Part shown: positions 7,557-16,386 of the stretch, one piece after another
Numbering within the stretch: the stretch's first letter is position 1
Layout of the letters: each line of letters begins with the position of its first letter
From: Bryobacterales bacterium
Lineage (GTDB): Bacteria; Acidobacteriota; Terriglobia; Bryobacterales; Bryobacteraceae
Direction: 5' to 3'
Assembly: GCA_003162425.1 (NCBI GenBank)
Contig: PMOK01000072.1
Span: 48,399 to 80,624, forward strand
Length of the DNA stretch: 32,226 nucleotides
Translations under genes and position numbers: made by a program
Notes under the pieces: generated by a model
The model's database searches: none
Told to the model about the DNA's origin: nothing
What the model saw: only the letters and a program-made list of their open reading frames with translations

Positions 7557-7562
7557 TACAAT
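7557..7562 (+). promoter_or_regulatory. -10 box of prolyl oligopeptidase gene
   Basis: TACAAT lies 6 nt before the ATG at 7569. No convincing -35 is seen at 16-18 nt spacing. Transcription from it would give a leaderless or near-leaderless mRNA; no Shine-Dalgarno is visible before the ATG. Confidence 0.45.
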
Positions 7563-7568
7563 ATCGAG

Positions 7569-9671
7569 ATGTTTCGTCTCCCCTCTTGCCTGGCTGCATT
7601 GGCGGCCGCGACCGCTTTTGCCCAGCCGCCCGCCGCTCCCAAGAAGCCTGTTACCGACGTGTACCACGGCGTCCAGGTAACCGACGATTATCGCTGGCTC
7701 GAGAATAACTCCGACCCCGCCGTGCGTGCCTGGAGCGATGCCGAAAACAAATATGCCCGCAAGTATTTGGACTCGCTCCCCATGCGAGCGACGTTCGCCG
7801 CCGAACTCAAGCGGCTGGCAGACCACCCGACGCTTCGGTACTTTGGCCTTACCGTTCGCCAAGGTGTCCTGTTCGCGGTGAAGGCGCAGCCGCCGGCCGA
7901 GCAGCCCATGCTGGTGACATTGAAATCTGCCGACCAGCCGGATTCCGAGCGCGTGCTAGTGGATCCCAACAGGCTGGATCCAACCGGCGGGATCTCCATG
8001 GATTTCTACGTTCCATCCACGGACGCCAAATACCTGGCCGTGTCGCTGGCCAAGGGTGGAAGCGAGAGCGGAGATGTCCATGTCTACGAGGTGACGACGG
8101 GAAAGGAAATCGGCGCGCCCATCCCACGTGTCAATGGCGGCACCGCCGGAGGCAGCGTGGCCTGGAACTCCGACTCCACCGGCTTCTACTACACCCGCTA
8201 TCCGAGATCCGGTGAGCGGCCGGCCGCAGATCTGGACTTCTATCAGCAAGTGTATTTTCACCGGCTCGGCACCGATACGAAGCAGGACCAATATTCAATC
8301 GGCAAGGAGTTTCCGCGTATCGCCGAGATCCAATTGCGTGCATCCGACGATGGGCGCTACATCCTGGCCTCCATGGCCAACGGCGACGGCGGTGAGTTTG
8401 CGCATTATCTGCTAGGACCATCCGGGCAATGGCATCAGATCGCGCGGCTATCCGACGAAATCAGTTCTGTGAAGTTCTCGCCGGACGGCGATCTGTACAT
8501 GTTGTCGCACCTGAACGCATCCAAAGGAAAACTTTTGAAAGCCTCAATCGGGAAGCCGCTGGTGTCGGACGCGCAAATCGCCGTTGCGGAAAGCAAGAGC
8601 ACCATCGCCGGCTTCGAGCCAGCGGCGAACGTCCTCTATATCGAGGAACAGACCGGCGGCCCGTCCCAGATTCGCGTCTTCGACAAGGCAGGAAAACCGA
8701 TGGGAACAGTGCCCATCCTGCCCGTGTCGGCCATCTACCAGATGACGCGGTCGAACGGGGACGAGCTGTTGTTCCAGAACGCCAGTTTCCTGGAGCCGCC
8801 GGCCTGGTTCCGCTATGATCCGTCGGCGAAGAAAGTGACTCGCACTGCGTTGTTCGAAACTTCGGCTGCGGATTTCAGCGACGCCGAGGTGGTCCGCGAC
8901 TTCGCGATCTCGAAAGATGGCACGCGAGTCCCGATAAACATCATTCGCAGAAAAGGCGCCAAGCTGGATGGAACGAATCCGGTTCTGCTGACCGGCTACG
9001 GCGGCTATAACGTCAGCTTGCAGCCAGTCTTCTCGGTCCAGAACAGGCCGCTGCTGGATCACGGCGTTGTAATCGCGATTGCCAACCTGCGCGGCGGCGG
9101 CGAATATGGCGAAGCCTGGCACAAAGCCGGCATGCTGACGAAAAAGCAGAACGTGTTTGATGACTTTGCCGCCTGTGCGCACTATTTGATCGATCACAAG
9201 TACACAACTCCCGCCAAGCTGGCTATCGAAGGCGGCAGTAACGGCGGGCTGCTGATGGGTGCCGAACTCACGCAGCATCCCGACCTGTTCGGCGCAGTTG
9301 TCTCGCACGTCGGCATCTACGATATGCTGCGCGTTGAGCTTCAACCCAACGGCGCGTTCAACGTCACCGAATTCGGCACCGTGAAGGAGGACGATCAGTT
9401 TCGCGCGCTTTACGCGTATTCGCCCTACCATCACGTGGTGGATGGAACGAACTATCCTCCGGTTCTGTTCCTGACCGGCGATAACGACCCGCGAGTGGAT
9501 CCTCTGAACTCCCGCAAAATGGTCGCGCGTTTGCAGGCTAGCGGGACCAAGCGCCTGGTGCTGCTCCGGACCAGCGGCAATTCCGGTCACGGCATCGGGA
9601 CCGCGCTGAGCGAGCGAATTGCCGAGCAGGCAGATGTGCTGGCGTTTTTGTTCGCCTGCTGGGGACTGTAG
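7569..9671 (+). CDS. Prolyl oligopeptidase (S9 family), exported
   Basis: A 700-residue S9A serine peptidase cleaving after proline in short peptides. A signal peptide (about 1-18, ending AFAQ) predicts export to the periplasm. The beta-propeller covers roughly 60-420. The catalytic domain contains GGSNGG with nucleophile Ser557, Asp640 in GDNDPR with substrate-binding Arg642, and His674 in SGHG, matching the porcine Ser554/Asp641/His680 triad. Length is normal for the family. Its TAG stop forms part of the GTAG foot of the repeat at 9668-9779. It is convergent with the acyl-activating fusion gene. Confidence 0.95.
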   Translation: MFRLPSCLAALAAATAFAQPPAAPKKPVTDVYHGVQVTDDYRWLENNSDPAVRAWSDAENKYARKYLDSLPMRATFAAELKRLADHPTLRYFGLTVRQGVLFAVKAQPPAEQPMLVTLKSADQPDSERVLVDPNRLDPTGGISMDFYVPSTDAKYLAVSLAKGGSESGDVHVYEVTTGKEIGAPIPRVNGGTAGGSVAWNSDSTGFYYTRYPRSGERPAADLDFYQQVYFHRLGTDTKQDQYSIGKEFPRIAEIQLRASDDGRYILASMANGDGGEFAHYLLGPSGQWHQIARLSDEISSVKFSPDGDLYMLSHLNASKGKLLKASIGKPLVSDAQIAVAESKSTIAGFEPAANVLYIEEQTGGPSQIRVFDKAGKPMGTVPILPVSAIYQMTRSNGDELLFQNASFLEPPAWFRYDPSAKKVTRTALFETSAADFSDAEVVRDFAISKDGTRVPINIIRRKGAKLDGTNPVLLTGYGGYNVSLQPVFSVQNRPLLDHGVVIAIANLRGGGEYGEAWHKAGMLTKKQNVFDDFAACAHYLIDHKYTTPAKLAIEGGSNGGLLMGAELTQHPDLFGAVVSHVGIYDMLRVELQPNGAFNVTEFGTVKEDDQFRALYAYSPYHHVVDGTNYPPVLFLTGDNDPRVDPLNSRKMVARLQASGTKRLVLLRTSGNSGHGIGTALSERIAEQADVLAFLFACWGL

Positions 9672-9779
9672 CGCACGCACTCGTGCGTGCCGTGTTCGCA
9701 CTCCTGCGAACACACGTGTCGTGGAGCTTCCGGGCGTTCACACGAGTGTGAACGCAGCACGCACGAGTGCGTGCGCTAC
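9668..9779. repeat. Twin-hairpin REP/BIME-like element, family A copy 2
   Basis: Opens with GTAG (9668-9671) and closes with CTAC (9776-9779). Hairpins: 9673-9690 (GCACGC stem, ACTCGT loop), 9694-9711 (GTTCGC, ACTCCT), 9736-9753 (GTTCAC, ACGAGT) and 9757-9774 (GCACGC, ACGAGT). The last two are in inverted orientation. Both flanking convergent genes end in CTG-TAG, and in both the TAG is the foot of the element. Confidence 0.9.
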
Positions 9780-12094
9780 AGCTTCCGAACCGCGTCCTCC
9801 ACCTGCCGTGCCAGCACGAGATAATCCGTGCCGGCTAAATGCAACGGCGGGCCGAACGCGATTCGGACGCGCGCCATTTGCGCCATTTTCCAGGCGGGGT
9901 TGAGAACCCGGTTCATACCATCGATGCGAATCGGAACCACCGGAATATCCAGTTTCGAGGCCATCATCCCCACGCCCGGTTGGAATGGCGCGATCTCGCT
10001 CCCCCTCGACATAATGCCTTCGGGGAAGATCAGCACGCACCATTTTTCGTTCGCGAGCGCTCCCATGTAGCGCAAGGTTTCGAGCGCGCCGGGCTCTCGT
10101 TGCGGGATTGGAAAACAGTTGAACAGCCAGGCCGACAAATAGTAATTCAGGCTGTTGGTAAAGCTTCGGCCGTGGAAATGCTGCTCGAAGAATTCCTTGC
10201 GCATGGCCGGCGCCACGCGATATCGCCAACGGGGCGGGAGCGCCGCGAGGATCGCCGCAACGTCCATGTAGCTCTGGTGATTTGCGGCGAAAATCACCGG
10301 CGGGTCCAATCCCTCCAGATTCCGCAAACCTTCGCGATGGATATGCGCAAAGATCCGGGTGAGCGGCAGAAGAAATCCGGGCAGCAGCAGGCGGCGAGTA
10401 GCGGTCGCCAGCGAGCCTCGGTTCCAGCTTGGAAATTCGGTGGCTGAAACAGCATCCGGCCCCGGCTGACCCGCGATCTCGGACTCCTCCAACCCCAGCG
10501 CCACCATGCGTTCCACGCGCTCGAGCGATGTCAGCGATTCCAACGGAACACTGGGATCGAACTTGGTTTGCTTTTTCGGCGGCGGAGTTCCTTTCGCGAT
10601 CTCGTGATGCTTGAGTTTACCGGTGCCTTCCGTGCGCGGAAATTCACCGTACGGCCAAATCGAGACGCTTCGAACACGCTGGTAATCCGCAAGCTCCGCG
10701 TTGGCGCGACGCACTATCTCATCGGCGTTGGCGCCTGGCGAAAGAATCAACACGGCATGCACGCGGTCCGTCCCGATCACCGCCGAATCACGCACGCCCG
10801 GCTGCCGGTTCAGCACGCTTTCCACATCCTCCGGAAAAACGTTCAGACCCTCGGGCGTGACGATCATTTCCTTCTTGCGGCCCAGGATTACCAGCTCGCC
10901 ATTTTCCCTGAGCGACCCGATATCGCCGGTGTGGAACCAACCGTCTTCAAACGCTTGCGCTGTTTCTTCTGCGCGGCGGAAATATCCCGAAGTCACGTTC
11001 TCGCCTCGCACCAAAATTTCACCGTCCGCGGCGATCTTCACCTCTACACCCGCGATCGGCTTCCCGACCGTCCCCTTGCCCGCATGGAAAGGATGATTCA
11101 ACGTCACGATTGGCGCGGTCTCGGTCAACCCGTAGCCTTGAATCACCAGGAATCCAAGCTCGGAAAAAAACGCCTCCAGATCGGCCGGGAGCGGCGCGGC
11201 GCCCACGATGAAGCTCCAGAATTTCCAGCCGAACAGACGGTGAACCTTGCGGTAGCGCCACCATTTGCGCGTCCAATGCACCTTCAAGGGCCGCAGATCC
11301 TTCAGTTCGGGAAAGGTCTGCTCGAAATACTCGCGCAGGATTTCGAGAATCTGTGGCACTGAGACCAGCACGGAAATCCGGCGCGTGCGAACCTGCCGGA
11401 TAATTGCCTTCGGATCGAACCCACGCATGAAAACCACCACGCCGGGCAGCATGGGCGGGATGAATGTCGCCATGGCCTGGCCGAACATGTGGCTGAGCGG
11501 CAGAAGATTCAGAAAGCGGATGGGCGCGAACGGATGGCCATACTTGAGATACTTTCGCACCTCGCCTTCCACGGGAACGATGTTGGCCAGGATATTGCGG
11601 TGCGTGATAATGACGCCTTTAGGTTCGGCGGTGGCGCCGGAGGTGAAGATGATCTCCGCGGTCTGGTCCTTCTGTATCGCGCGAGGCAGAAGGATGGCGG
11701 GATGGTCGTCGTTCAGACTGGCCAGCTTCCAAATCTTCGGAGATTCCGGCAGCGAAGTCTCGTCTCCGATCAAAATCGCCCGTGCCTCGACAATCTGATC
11801 GATGCGCTGGACAAATTCCGGCGAGGACCGGTAATCGATGGGCACCACGATGACGCCTTCAAGGAGGCATCCCCACAGGGCGATGATCCACTCCGGGCGG
11901 TTCTCGCCGTAAAGGATGAGCTTGTCGTCCTTAGCGATCCCCGCGTCGCGCAGCCGGCCGGCGAAGGCGCGCGCTTTCGCGGCGACCTCATCATAGCGGT
12001 AATGGTGGCTGCGAAAGCCGTCGTCGTAGATGAGAAATTCTTTGGGCAGGTCCGCGAAGTCGTGGAAGAAGTCGAGCAGCGTGTCGCGAGCCAT
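9776..12094 (-). CDS. Acyl-activating enzyme fused to PlsC-type acyltransferase
   Basis: A 772-residue bifunctional protein resembling Aas-type acyl-ACP synthetase/2-acylglycerophosphoethanolamine acyltransferase, with the domain order reversed relative to E. coli Aas. Residues 1-500 form an ANL adenylation domain: TSGATAEPKG (151-160), YGLTE (321-325), DGWFHTGD (384-391) and a C-terminal GK (Lys493). Residues about 515-545 (SLTSLERVERMVALG) look like a shortened carrier protein helix, with Ser523 after Thr rather than Asp. Residues about 580-772 are a PlsC domain with NHQSYMD (His606, Asp611) and FPEG (690-693). The likely role is fatty acid activation and transfer to a lysophospholipid or related acceptor at the membrane. 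The carrier-domain reading is inference. Confidence 0.9.
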   Translation of the reverse strand: MARDTLLDFFHDFADLPKEFLIYDDGFRSHHYRYDEVAAKARAFAGRLRDAGIAKDDKLILYGENRPEWIIALWGCLLEGVIVVPIDYRSSPEFVQRIDQIVEARAILIGDETSLPESPKIWKLASLNDDHPAILLPRAIQKDQTAEIIFTSGATAEPKGVIITHRNILANIVPVEGEVRKYLKYGHPFAPIRFLNLLPLSHMFGQAMATFIPPMLPGVVVFMRGFDPKAIIRQVRTRRISVLVSVPQILEILREYFEQTFPELKDLRPLKVHWTRKWWRYRKVHRLFGWKFWSFIVGAAPLPADLEAFFSELGFLVIQGYGLTETAPIVTLNHPFHAGKGTVGKPIAGVEVKIAADGEILVRGENVTSGYFRRAEETAQAFEDGWFHTGDIGSLRENGELVILGRKKEMIVTPEGLNVFPEDVESVLNRQPGVRDSAVIGTDRVHAVLILSPGANADEIVRRANAELADYQRVRSVSIWPYGEFPRTEGTGKLKHHEIAKGTPPPKKQTKFDPSVPLESLTSLERVERMVALGLEESEIAGQPGPDAVSATEFPSWNRGSLATATRRLLLPGFLLPLTRIFAHIHREGLRNLEGLDPPVIFAANHQSYMDVAAILAALPPRWRYRVAPAMRKEFFEQHFHGRSFTNSLNYYLSAWLFNCFPIPQREPGALETLRYMGALANEKWCVLIFPEGIMSRGSEIAPFQPGVGMMASKLDIPVVPIRIDGMNRVLNPAWKMAQMARVRIAFGPPLHLAGTDYLVLARQVEDAVRKL

Positions 12095-12131
12095 CCCTTA
12101 CATTGTTACCCTGAAAGCGAAAGGAAAACCC

Positions 12132-12464
12132 GTGGGCAAGCTGGCGTCTCGAAAGCGCGTTCGATCCCGGGCCGCGTGGCCTCACTCAAACTACATCTAT
12201 CTTCCTCAGAGGCTGCGCGATGCGATCCCGGGGCCAGAGTTGCCTGGTTGCGCCCGCTGTCTGAATCTGACTTCCATTGGCGGCGAGTCTTCGAGCGACA
12301 ACTTCTTCGGCCAAACTGTTCGGCTCAAGCTATTGGCCGAAGAGAGCGGCAAGCTGACAGGCGCTTTCGAGATCGGAGTCCATTTGCAAGTGGAGGCAGC
12401 GCGGGCGCTGGCTCGGACGCTGTTGGATCTAGTCGAGCGGATCGAAAAAACTGCGGTGCCGTAG
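12132..12464 (+). CDS. Hypothetical protein, start uncertain
   Basis: A possible 110-residue protein starting at a GTG after an AAAGGAAAA purine run. The C-terminal half (GQTVRLKLLAEESGKLTG, then a long amphipathic helix ending VERIEKTAVP) looks protein-like. The first 60 residues are less convincing. I recognise no family. It is divergent from the acyl-activating fusion gene 37 nt away and convergent with the isomerase gene. Its TAG stop is the GTAG foot of the repeat at 12461-12488. The opposite strand also stays open here, so coding is not certain. Confidence 0.5.
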   Translation: MGKLASRKRVRSRAAWPHSNYIYLPQRLRDAIPGPELPGCARCLNLTSIGGESSSDNFFGQTVRLKLLAEESGKLTGAFEIGVHLQVEAARALARTLLDLVERIEKTAVP

Positions 12465-12488
12465 CGCACGCACGCATGCGTGCGCCAC
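12461..12488. repeat. Single-hairpin REP, family A copy 3
   Basis: GTAG (12461-12464), hairpin 12466-12483 (GCACGC stem, ACGCAT loop) and closing CCAC (12485-12488). The loop differs from the usual ACTCNT by one base. Feet at both ends let a single hairpin read as a REP on either strand. Confidence 0.78.
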
Positions 12489-12490
12489 GC

Positions 12491-13483
12491 CTATTCCAAA
12501 TCCGCCCGATAAATATCGTGCACGCGCAGCAGACCCAGGCACTGGCCGTCTGCCGGATCGGTCACCGGCAACACCGAAATCTGGGACGGCCGGTCCTCCA
12601 TCAGCCGAAGCGCATCCAACAGACGAGCGTGCGGCGAAACGGTAACCGGATTAGCGGTCATCACATCGGCGGCCGTTAGCCCGCGGATGTCGTCGTGCGC
12701 CCTTAGCGCCCTACGCAGATCGCCATCGGTGATCAGCCCGGCTAGTCTGCCGGCGCTGTCCACCACGCAAGCCGCGCCCAGAGGATAGTGGCTCATGGCG
12801 ATCACTACTTTCTTGAGTGAATCCTCGGGCCACGCCCACGCAACTTCTTCGCGGCCGTGCAACACATCGCTTACGGTCAGCCGCAGGCTGCGGCCCAGGT
12901 GGCCGCCGGGATGGTAGCGTCCAAAATCGTCGACACTGAAGTTGCGCGCCCGCATCAGCGCCACCGTGAGCGCATGACCCAGCACCAACGCCACCGTTGC
13001 GCTGGCTGTGGGAGCCAAATTCCCAGGATCAGCTTCGCGCTCCACCGATGCATCCAGCACCACGTCCATCGCTGCCGCCAGCGGCGATTGCGGATTGCCG
13101 AGAATACCGATGCGTTGGGATGGCAGGTCGCGCAAAAAAGGAATCAAATTCATTAATTCCGCGGTATTGCCGCTTTTCGACACCATCAATGTCGGATCGC
13201 CTGGCGTATAGATTCCCAAATCGCCATGCGATGCTTCCGCGGCGTGCAGAAACACCGCGGGCGTTCCGGTGCTGCACATTGTCGCAACGATCTTTCGAGC
13301 CACATGGCCGGATTTCCCTAGTCCGGTAACCACAACCTTGCCGCGATGGGCCAGAATCATATCCACCGCGCGTTCCAGATTGTCATCCAGACGTCGGCCG
13401 GCCGCTCGAATGGCTTCGGCCTCGATTTCCATGGCCTCCCGAGCCGCCTCCAGCCACTCGGACGACTGTGGTTTGGCTTGCAT
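12491..13483 (-). CDS. kdsD: Arabinose-5-phosphate isomerase (KdsD/KpsF/GutQ family)
   Basis: A 330-residue cytoplasmic enzyme interconverting ribulose-5-phosphate and arabinose-5-phosphate, the first step of KDO synthesis for lipopolysaccharide. An N-terminal SIS domain (about 40-175) shows GKVVVTGLGKSGHVARKI and HAAEASHGDLG. Two CBS domains follow (about 205-260 and 270-328; TAADVMTANPVTVSP marks the second). Length and order match the family. It sits alone, without kdsA, kdsB or lpt genes in the window. Start ATG at 13483. Confidence 0.95.
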   Translation of the reverse strand: MQAKPQSSEWLEAAREAMEIEAEAIRAAGRRLDDNLERAVDMILAHRGKVVVTGLGKSGHVARKIVATMCSTGTPAVFLHAAEASHGDLGIYTPGDPTLMVSKSGNTAELMNLIPFLRDLPSQRIGILGNPQSPLAAAMDVVLDASVEREADPGNLAPTASATVALVLGHALTVALMRARNFSVDDFGRYHPGGHLGRSLRLTVSDVLHGREEVAWAWPEDSLKKVVIAMSHYPLGAACVVDSAGRLAGLITDGDLRRALRAHDDIRGLTAADVMTANPVTVSPHARLLDALRLMEDRPSQISVLPVTDPADGQCLGLLRVHDIYRADLE

Positions 13484-13560
13484 AAATTATCTGCATCCAT
13501 CATCGCATGGACCTAAAGAGATGGGGCTCCCGAACCGATAAATAACAAAAGGAGCCGAAA

Positions 13561-13755
13561 ATGTTGCCACTCATGACCACCGTGTCGCTGCCGCAAGTTT
13601 ATTGCGGGTGCTGCCACCTGTCCACCCGATCGGACGTGGCGCGCTGTTTGCATTGCAACAAGCTCCTGCAGGCTCCGCCAGTAGTGTCGAGCCGGGCAGG
13701 GCGCCGCATCAAACATTCCCCTGTTCGGGTCACAGGCAAACGGGCCAGCCGGTAA
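13561..13755 (+). CDS. Tiny zinc-ribbon protein
   Basis: A 64-residue protein with Cys15-x2-Cys18 and Cys29-x2-Cys32 (CLHCNK), a zinc-ribbon spacing, followed by a basic tail rich in Arg and Lys. An AAAAGGAG Shine-Dalgarno lies at ideal distance before the ATG, which is the main reason to accept such a short gene. The basic tail could bind nucleic acid or ribosomes; that is inference. It is divergent from kdsD and ends 4 nt before a long inverted repeat. Confidence 0.68.
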   Translation: MLPLMTTVSLPQVYCGCCHLSTRSDVARCLHCNKLLQAPPVVSSRAGRRIKHSPVRVTGKRASR

Positions 13756-13758
13756 AAC

Positions 13759-13891
13759 CGTTTCTCGTTTCTCGTTTCTCGTTAGGAACGGACTGAAAGA
13801 CGGGCTGATCGATGGCTCCGTCAAGCCAAACCCCCGATCATCATCCGGGGCGGCGAGAGCGGTCCTAACGAGAAACGAGAAACGAGAAACG
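13759..13891. repeat. 29-bp perfect inverted repeat made of tandem heptamers
   Basis: The left arm, 13759-13787, consists of three CGTTTCT heptamers, then CGTTAGGA. The right arm, 13863-13891, is its exact reverse complement. The 75-nt interior holds no ORF and a smaller CCCCG/CGGGG palindrome. After one mismatch the pairing extends 5 bp further into flanking A and T runs. It lies between the tiny zinc-ribbon gene and the convergent permease gene and could form a long hairpin in RNA from either side. Confidence 0.9.
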
Positions 13892-13898
13892 TTTTTAG

Positions 13899-15143
13899 TT
13901 ACTCGTACCGCAACGCGACAACCGGATCCAATCGCGCAGCCTTGTTCGCCGGCCAGATTCCGAAAAATAGACCGATCGCCACCGAAACCACCACGCCCAG
14001 CACCGCGGCCCACAGCGGTACAGCGGTGGGAAGGCTGGGAAAAACCAGACGGCAGAGCAGCGAGATCATCCATCCGAACGTCATGCCGATCAGTCCGCCC
14101 AGGCCCGTCAACACCACCGCTTCGGTCAGGAATTGAAGCACGATATCCGCGCGCCGCGCACCGATCGCCTTGCGAATACCGATCTCGCGCGTCCGCTCGG
14201 TTACCGACACCAGCATGATATTCATTACGCCGATCCCGCCCACTAGCAGCCCGATCGAACTCAACACCACCATCACCAGCGCCACCATGGCCGTGACACT
14301 GTGGAACTGCTGCACCATCTGTTCGGAAGTGGAAATCGAGAAATCGTCGGGTTTGTTCGGTGGCACGTGACGCTGGATTCGCATCACGGCGCGCGTCTCG
14401 TCAATCGCTGCAGGCAACATGCCCGGCTGGGCCACCACAATCAACATGTTCTCCTTGGCCGCCGGGAACATCTTTTTCATTGTGAAGTAGGGCAACAAAA
14501 GACGAATATCGTTCTGGCCAGGGAATGACGCGGCTGGGCGCTTCATCACTCCAATGATTTCGAATTTGTGGCCATTTACATCGATCCACTTGCCGATCGG
14601 ATCTTCTCCGTTCATCAGCGCCCTGGGAACATCCGCCCCCACAGAGACCACTGGCATATGATGCTGATTCTCGGCATCGGTAAAGAAGCGGCCTTCACTC
14701 ATCTCGGCCGAGCCGCCCGCGACATACGATTCTTCCGTGCCCCCGATGTCAGGTTGGTACAGTTCCTGCCCTTTGTAGCGGGCGATATTTATCTGTGGAC
14801 CGGCGCCAAAGACATTGGGGAACAGGTAAGGGCTCACATGCAGCACCGAGGGGCATCGCTCAGCAATTGCTACCGCGTCCTCGTAGTTGAGCGATTTGCG
14901 GTGCACTTCCTCGTCCGTGACGGCGCTCAAAAACGGGAATTTGAAAACAACCGCCGTGTTGGTTCCGAAACTCCGCAGAACGTTGGTAATTGCGCCATCC
15001 AGGCCGGCGATGATCGAGCCCACACCAATGATTGTTCCGGTCCCAATGATCACGCCCAGCACTGTAAGGAAAGAGCGCATCTTGTGTTCGCGCACGGTGT
15101 TCAGTGCTAAACCAACCGCGGAGCCCAACTCGACTAGCGTCAT
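13899..15143 (-). CDS. MacB-type ABC transporter permease
   Basis: A 414-residue inner-membrane protein with the MacB periplasmic core domain and C-terminal FtsX domain. One N-terminal membrane segment (about 20-45) is followed by a large periplasmic domain (about 50-275) and three C-terminal segments. The cytoplasmic signature TERTREIGIRKAIGARR is at about 315-335. Family members are mechanotransmission pumps for peptides, lipoproteins or antibiotics. The MacB ATPase domain is absent. It overlaps the upstream permease gene by 4 bp (ATGA), so the two are probably made together as a heterodimer. Confidence 0.93.
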   Translation of the reverse strand: MTLVELGSAVGLALNTVREHKMRSFLTVLGVIIGTGTIIGVGSIIAGLDGAITNVLRSFGTNTAVVFKFPFLSAVTDEEVHRKSLNYEDAVAIAERCPSVLHVSPYLFPNVFGAGPQINIARYKGQELYQPDIGGTEESYVAGGSAEMSEGRFFTDAENQHHMPVVSVGADVPRALMNGEDPIGKWIDVNGHKFEIIGVMKRPAASFPGQNDIRLLLPYFTMKKMFPAAKENMLIVVAQPGMLPAAIDETRAVMRIQRHVPPNKPDDFSISTSEQMVQQFHSVTAMVALVMVVLSSIGLLVGGIGVMNIMLVSVTERTREIGIRKAIGARRADIVLQFLTEAVVLTGLGGLIGMTFGWMISLLCRLVFPSLPTAVPLWAAVLGVVVSVAIGLFFGIWPANKAARLDPVVALRYE

Positions 15144-16381
15144 CTTTCCACCCGCAGCGCCTCAATCGGATCCAGCTTCGCCGCTTGTTGCGCCGGATAG
15201 ATTCCAAAAAAAAGTCCCACCACTGTCGAAAGCGCCACTCCAATCACCACGGCTGAAATTGGGACTGACATTGGCACGGGCGTCAAAGTACGCACCAGGA
15301 CCGCGACCAACCAGGCGATAATTACGCCCATCAGTCCGCCAATACCAGCCAGCATCGACGATTCCACTAAGAATTGATTGAGAATGTCCTGGCGGCGCGC
15401 GCCCACCGATTTGCGGATTCCGATTTCATGCGTGCGTTCCGTCACCACCGCCAGCATGATGTTCATGATCACCACGCCTCCCACCACCATGAACACCGAG
15501 ACCACGGCAACCGCTGTGGCCGCAATGGCGCCCGTCAGCCGGTCCCAGGCGCCCACCAAGGAATCGGAAGAGAGAATCGAGAAATTGTCGTCCTGGCTGG
15601 GCCCGACATGTCGATGCGCGCGCAACAACATGCGGACTTCGTCCTTGGCTTGCTCCAACACCGTTTGATCGATAGCCTTGGCCGCGTATTCAATACCCTG
15701 GCGCGATCCGTAGATCTGAAAGTACGTTTCAATCGGGATATCCACGAACCCGTCCTGCGACTGGCCGAAGACGGCGCCCTTGGGTAAAGCGACCCCAATC
15801 ACCGTAAATGGCCGGCCTTCTATCTTGAACGTCTTGCCGAGGGGATCGCCGTCGCCAAACAAGTTAGTCTTCACGTCGTTGCCGATCACAGCAACGGTGG
15901 CGTGGTGATTGTTTTCGATATCCGAAAAATACCGCCCCGTTGCAAGCTGTGTGTTTGCCAGCGTGGCCCAGTTCGGAGTCCCTCCCGTCAGATCCACGCT
16001 CTTCATGGTGTGTGTACCCAGCGATATGTTTGCGCCACGATCTGAATTCATGCCGAACTCGCTGATCAGCGTGCTGTTGCTCTTTAGGTACGTGTACTCC
16101 TCCGGGCTCAGTTGCGGATTCTTCTTCTGCAGCTCAAGGAACTTCTTGGGATCGAAGTTGCCCAGGAAAGCGATCCGTACCACACGAAATCCGTCCGCGC
16201 CCATGTCGGAAACGCTGTTGGCAATGTACACATCCATGCCGTGGATCACCGACATCACGGCGATCAAGGTTGTGGTGGCCAGAATGATTCCGAACAACGT
16301 CAGAAAGCTGCGCAGTTTGCTGGAGCGCAAGGAATCGGCCGCAACCGCGGTTGCTTCGCGAAAGGACGCAGTTTGAGCCAT
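15140..16381 (-). CDS. MacB-type ABC transporter permease
   Basis: A 413-residue paralogue of the downstream permease with the same plan: N-terminal membrane segment (about 20-45), MacB core domain, three C-terminal segments and the loop TERTHEIGIRKSVGARR. The start ATG is 5 nt after the stop of the alpha/beta hydrolase gene, so the three genes probably form one operon. No ABC ATPase or membrane-fusion protein gene is in the window. An ATPase encoded elsewhere must serve the pair if it is an ABC pump. Confidence 0.93.
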   Translation of the reverse strand: MAQTASFREATAVAADSLRSSKLRSFLTLFGIILATTTLIAVMSVIHGMDVYIANSVSDMGADGFRVVRIAFLGNFDPKKFLELQKKNPQLSPEEYTYLKSNSTLISEFGMNSDRGANISLGTHTMKSVDLTGGTPNWATLANTQLATGRYFSDIENNHHATVAVIGNDVKTNLFGDGDPLGKTFKIEGRPFTVIGVALPKGAVFGQSQDGFVDIPIETYFQIYGSRQGIEYAAKAIDQTVLEQAKDEVRMLLRAHRHVGPSQDDNFSILSSDSLVGAWDRLTGAIAATAVAVVSVFMVVGGVVIMNIMLAVVTERTHEIGIRKSVGARRQDILNQFLVESSMLAGIGGLMGVIIAWLVAVLVRTLTPVPMSVPISAVVIGVALSTVVGLFFGIYPAQQAAKLDPIEALRVER

Positions 16382-16386
16382 CTATA

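Noticed and set aside
8544..9713. 389-residue minus-strand ORF
   Set aside because: It is antisense to the catalytic domain of the prolyl oligopeptidase, whose triad is intact.
11489..12679. 396-residue plus-strand ORF
   Set aside because: It runs antisense to the acyl-activating fusion and kdsD genes and is Arg-rich with no recognisable domain: a shadow frame in high-GC DNA.
13759..13891. Ordinary bidirectional terminator
   Set aside because: The 29-bp arms separated by 75 nt and the tandem heptamers are unlike intrinsic terminators, although a flanking T-run could give some termination. It is listed as a repeat instead.
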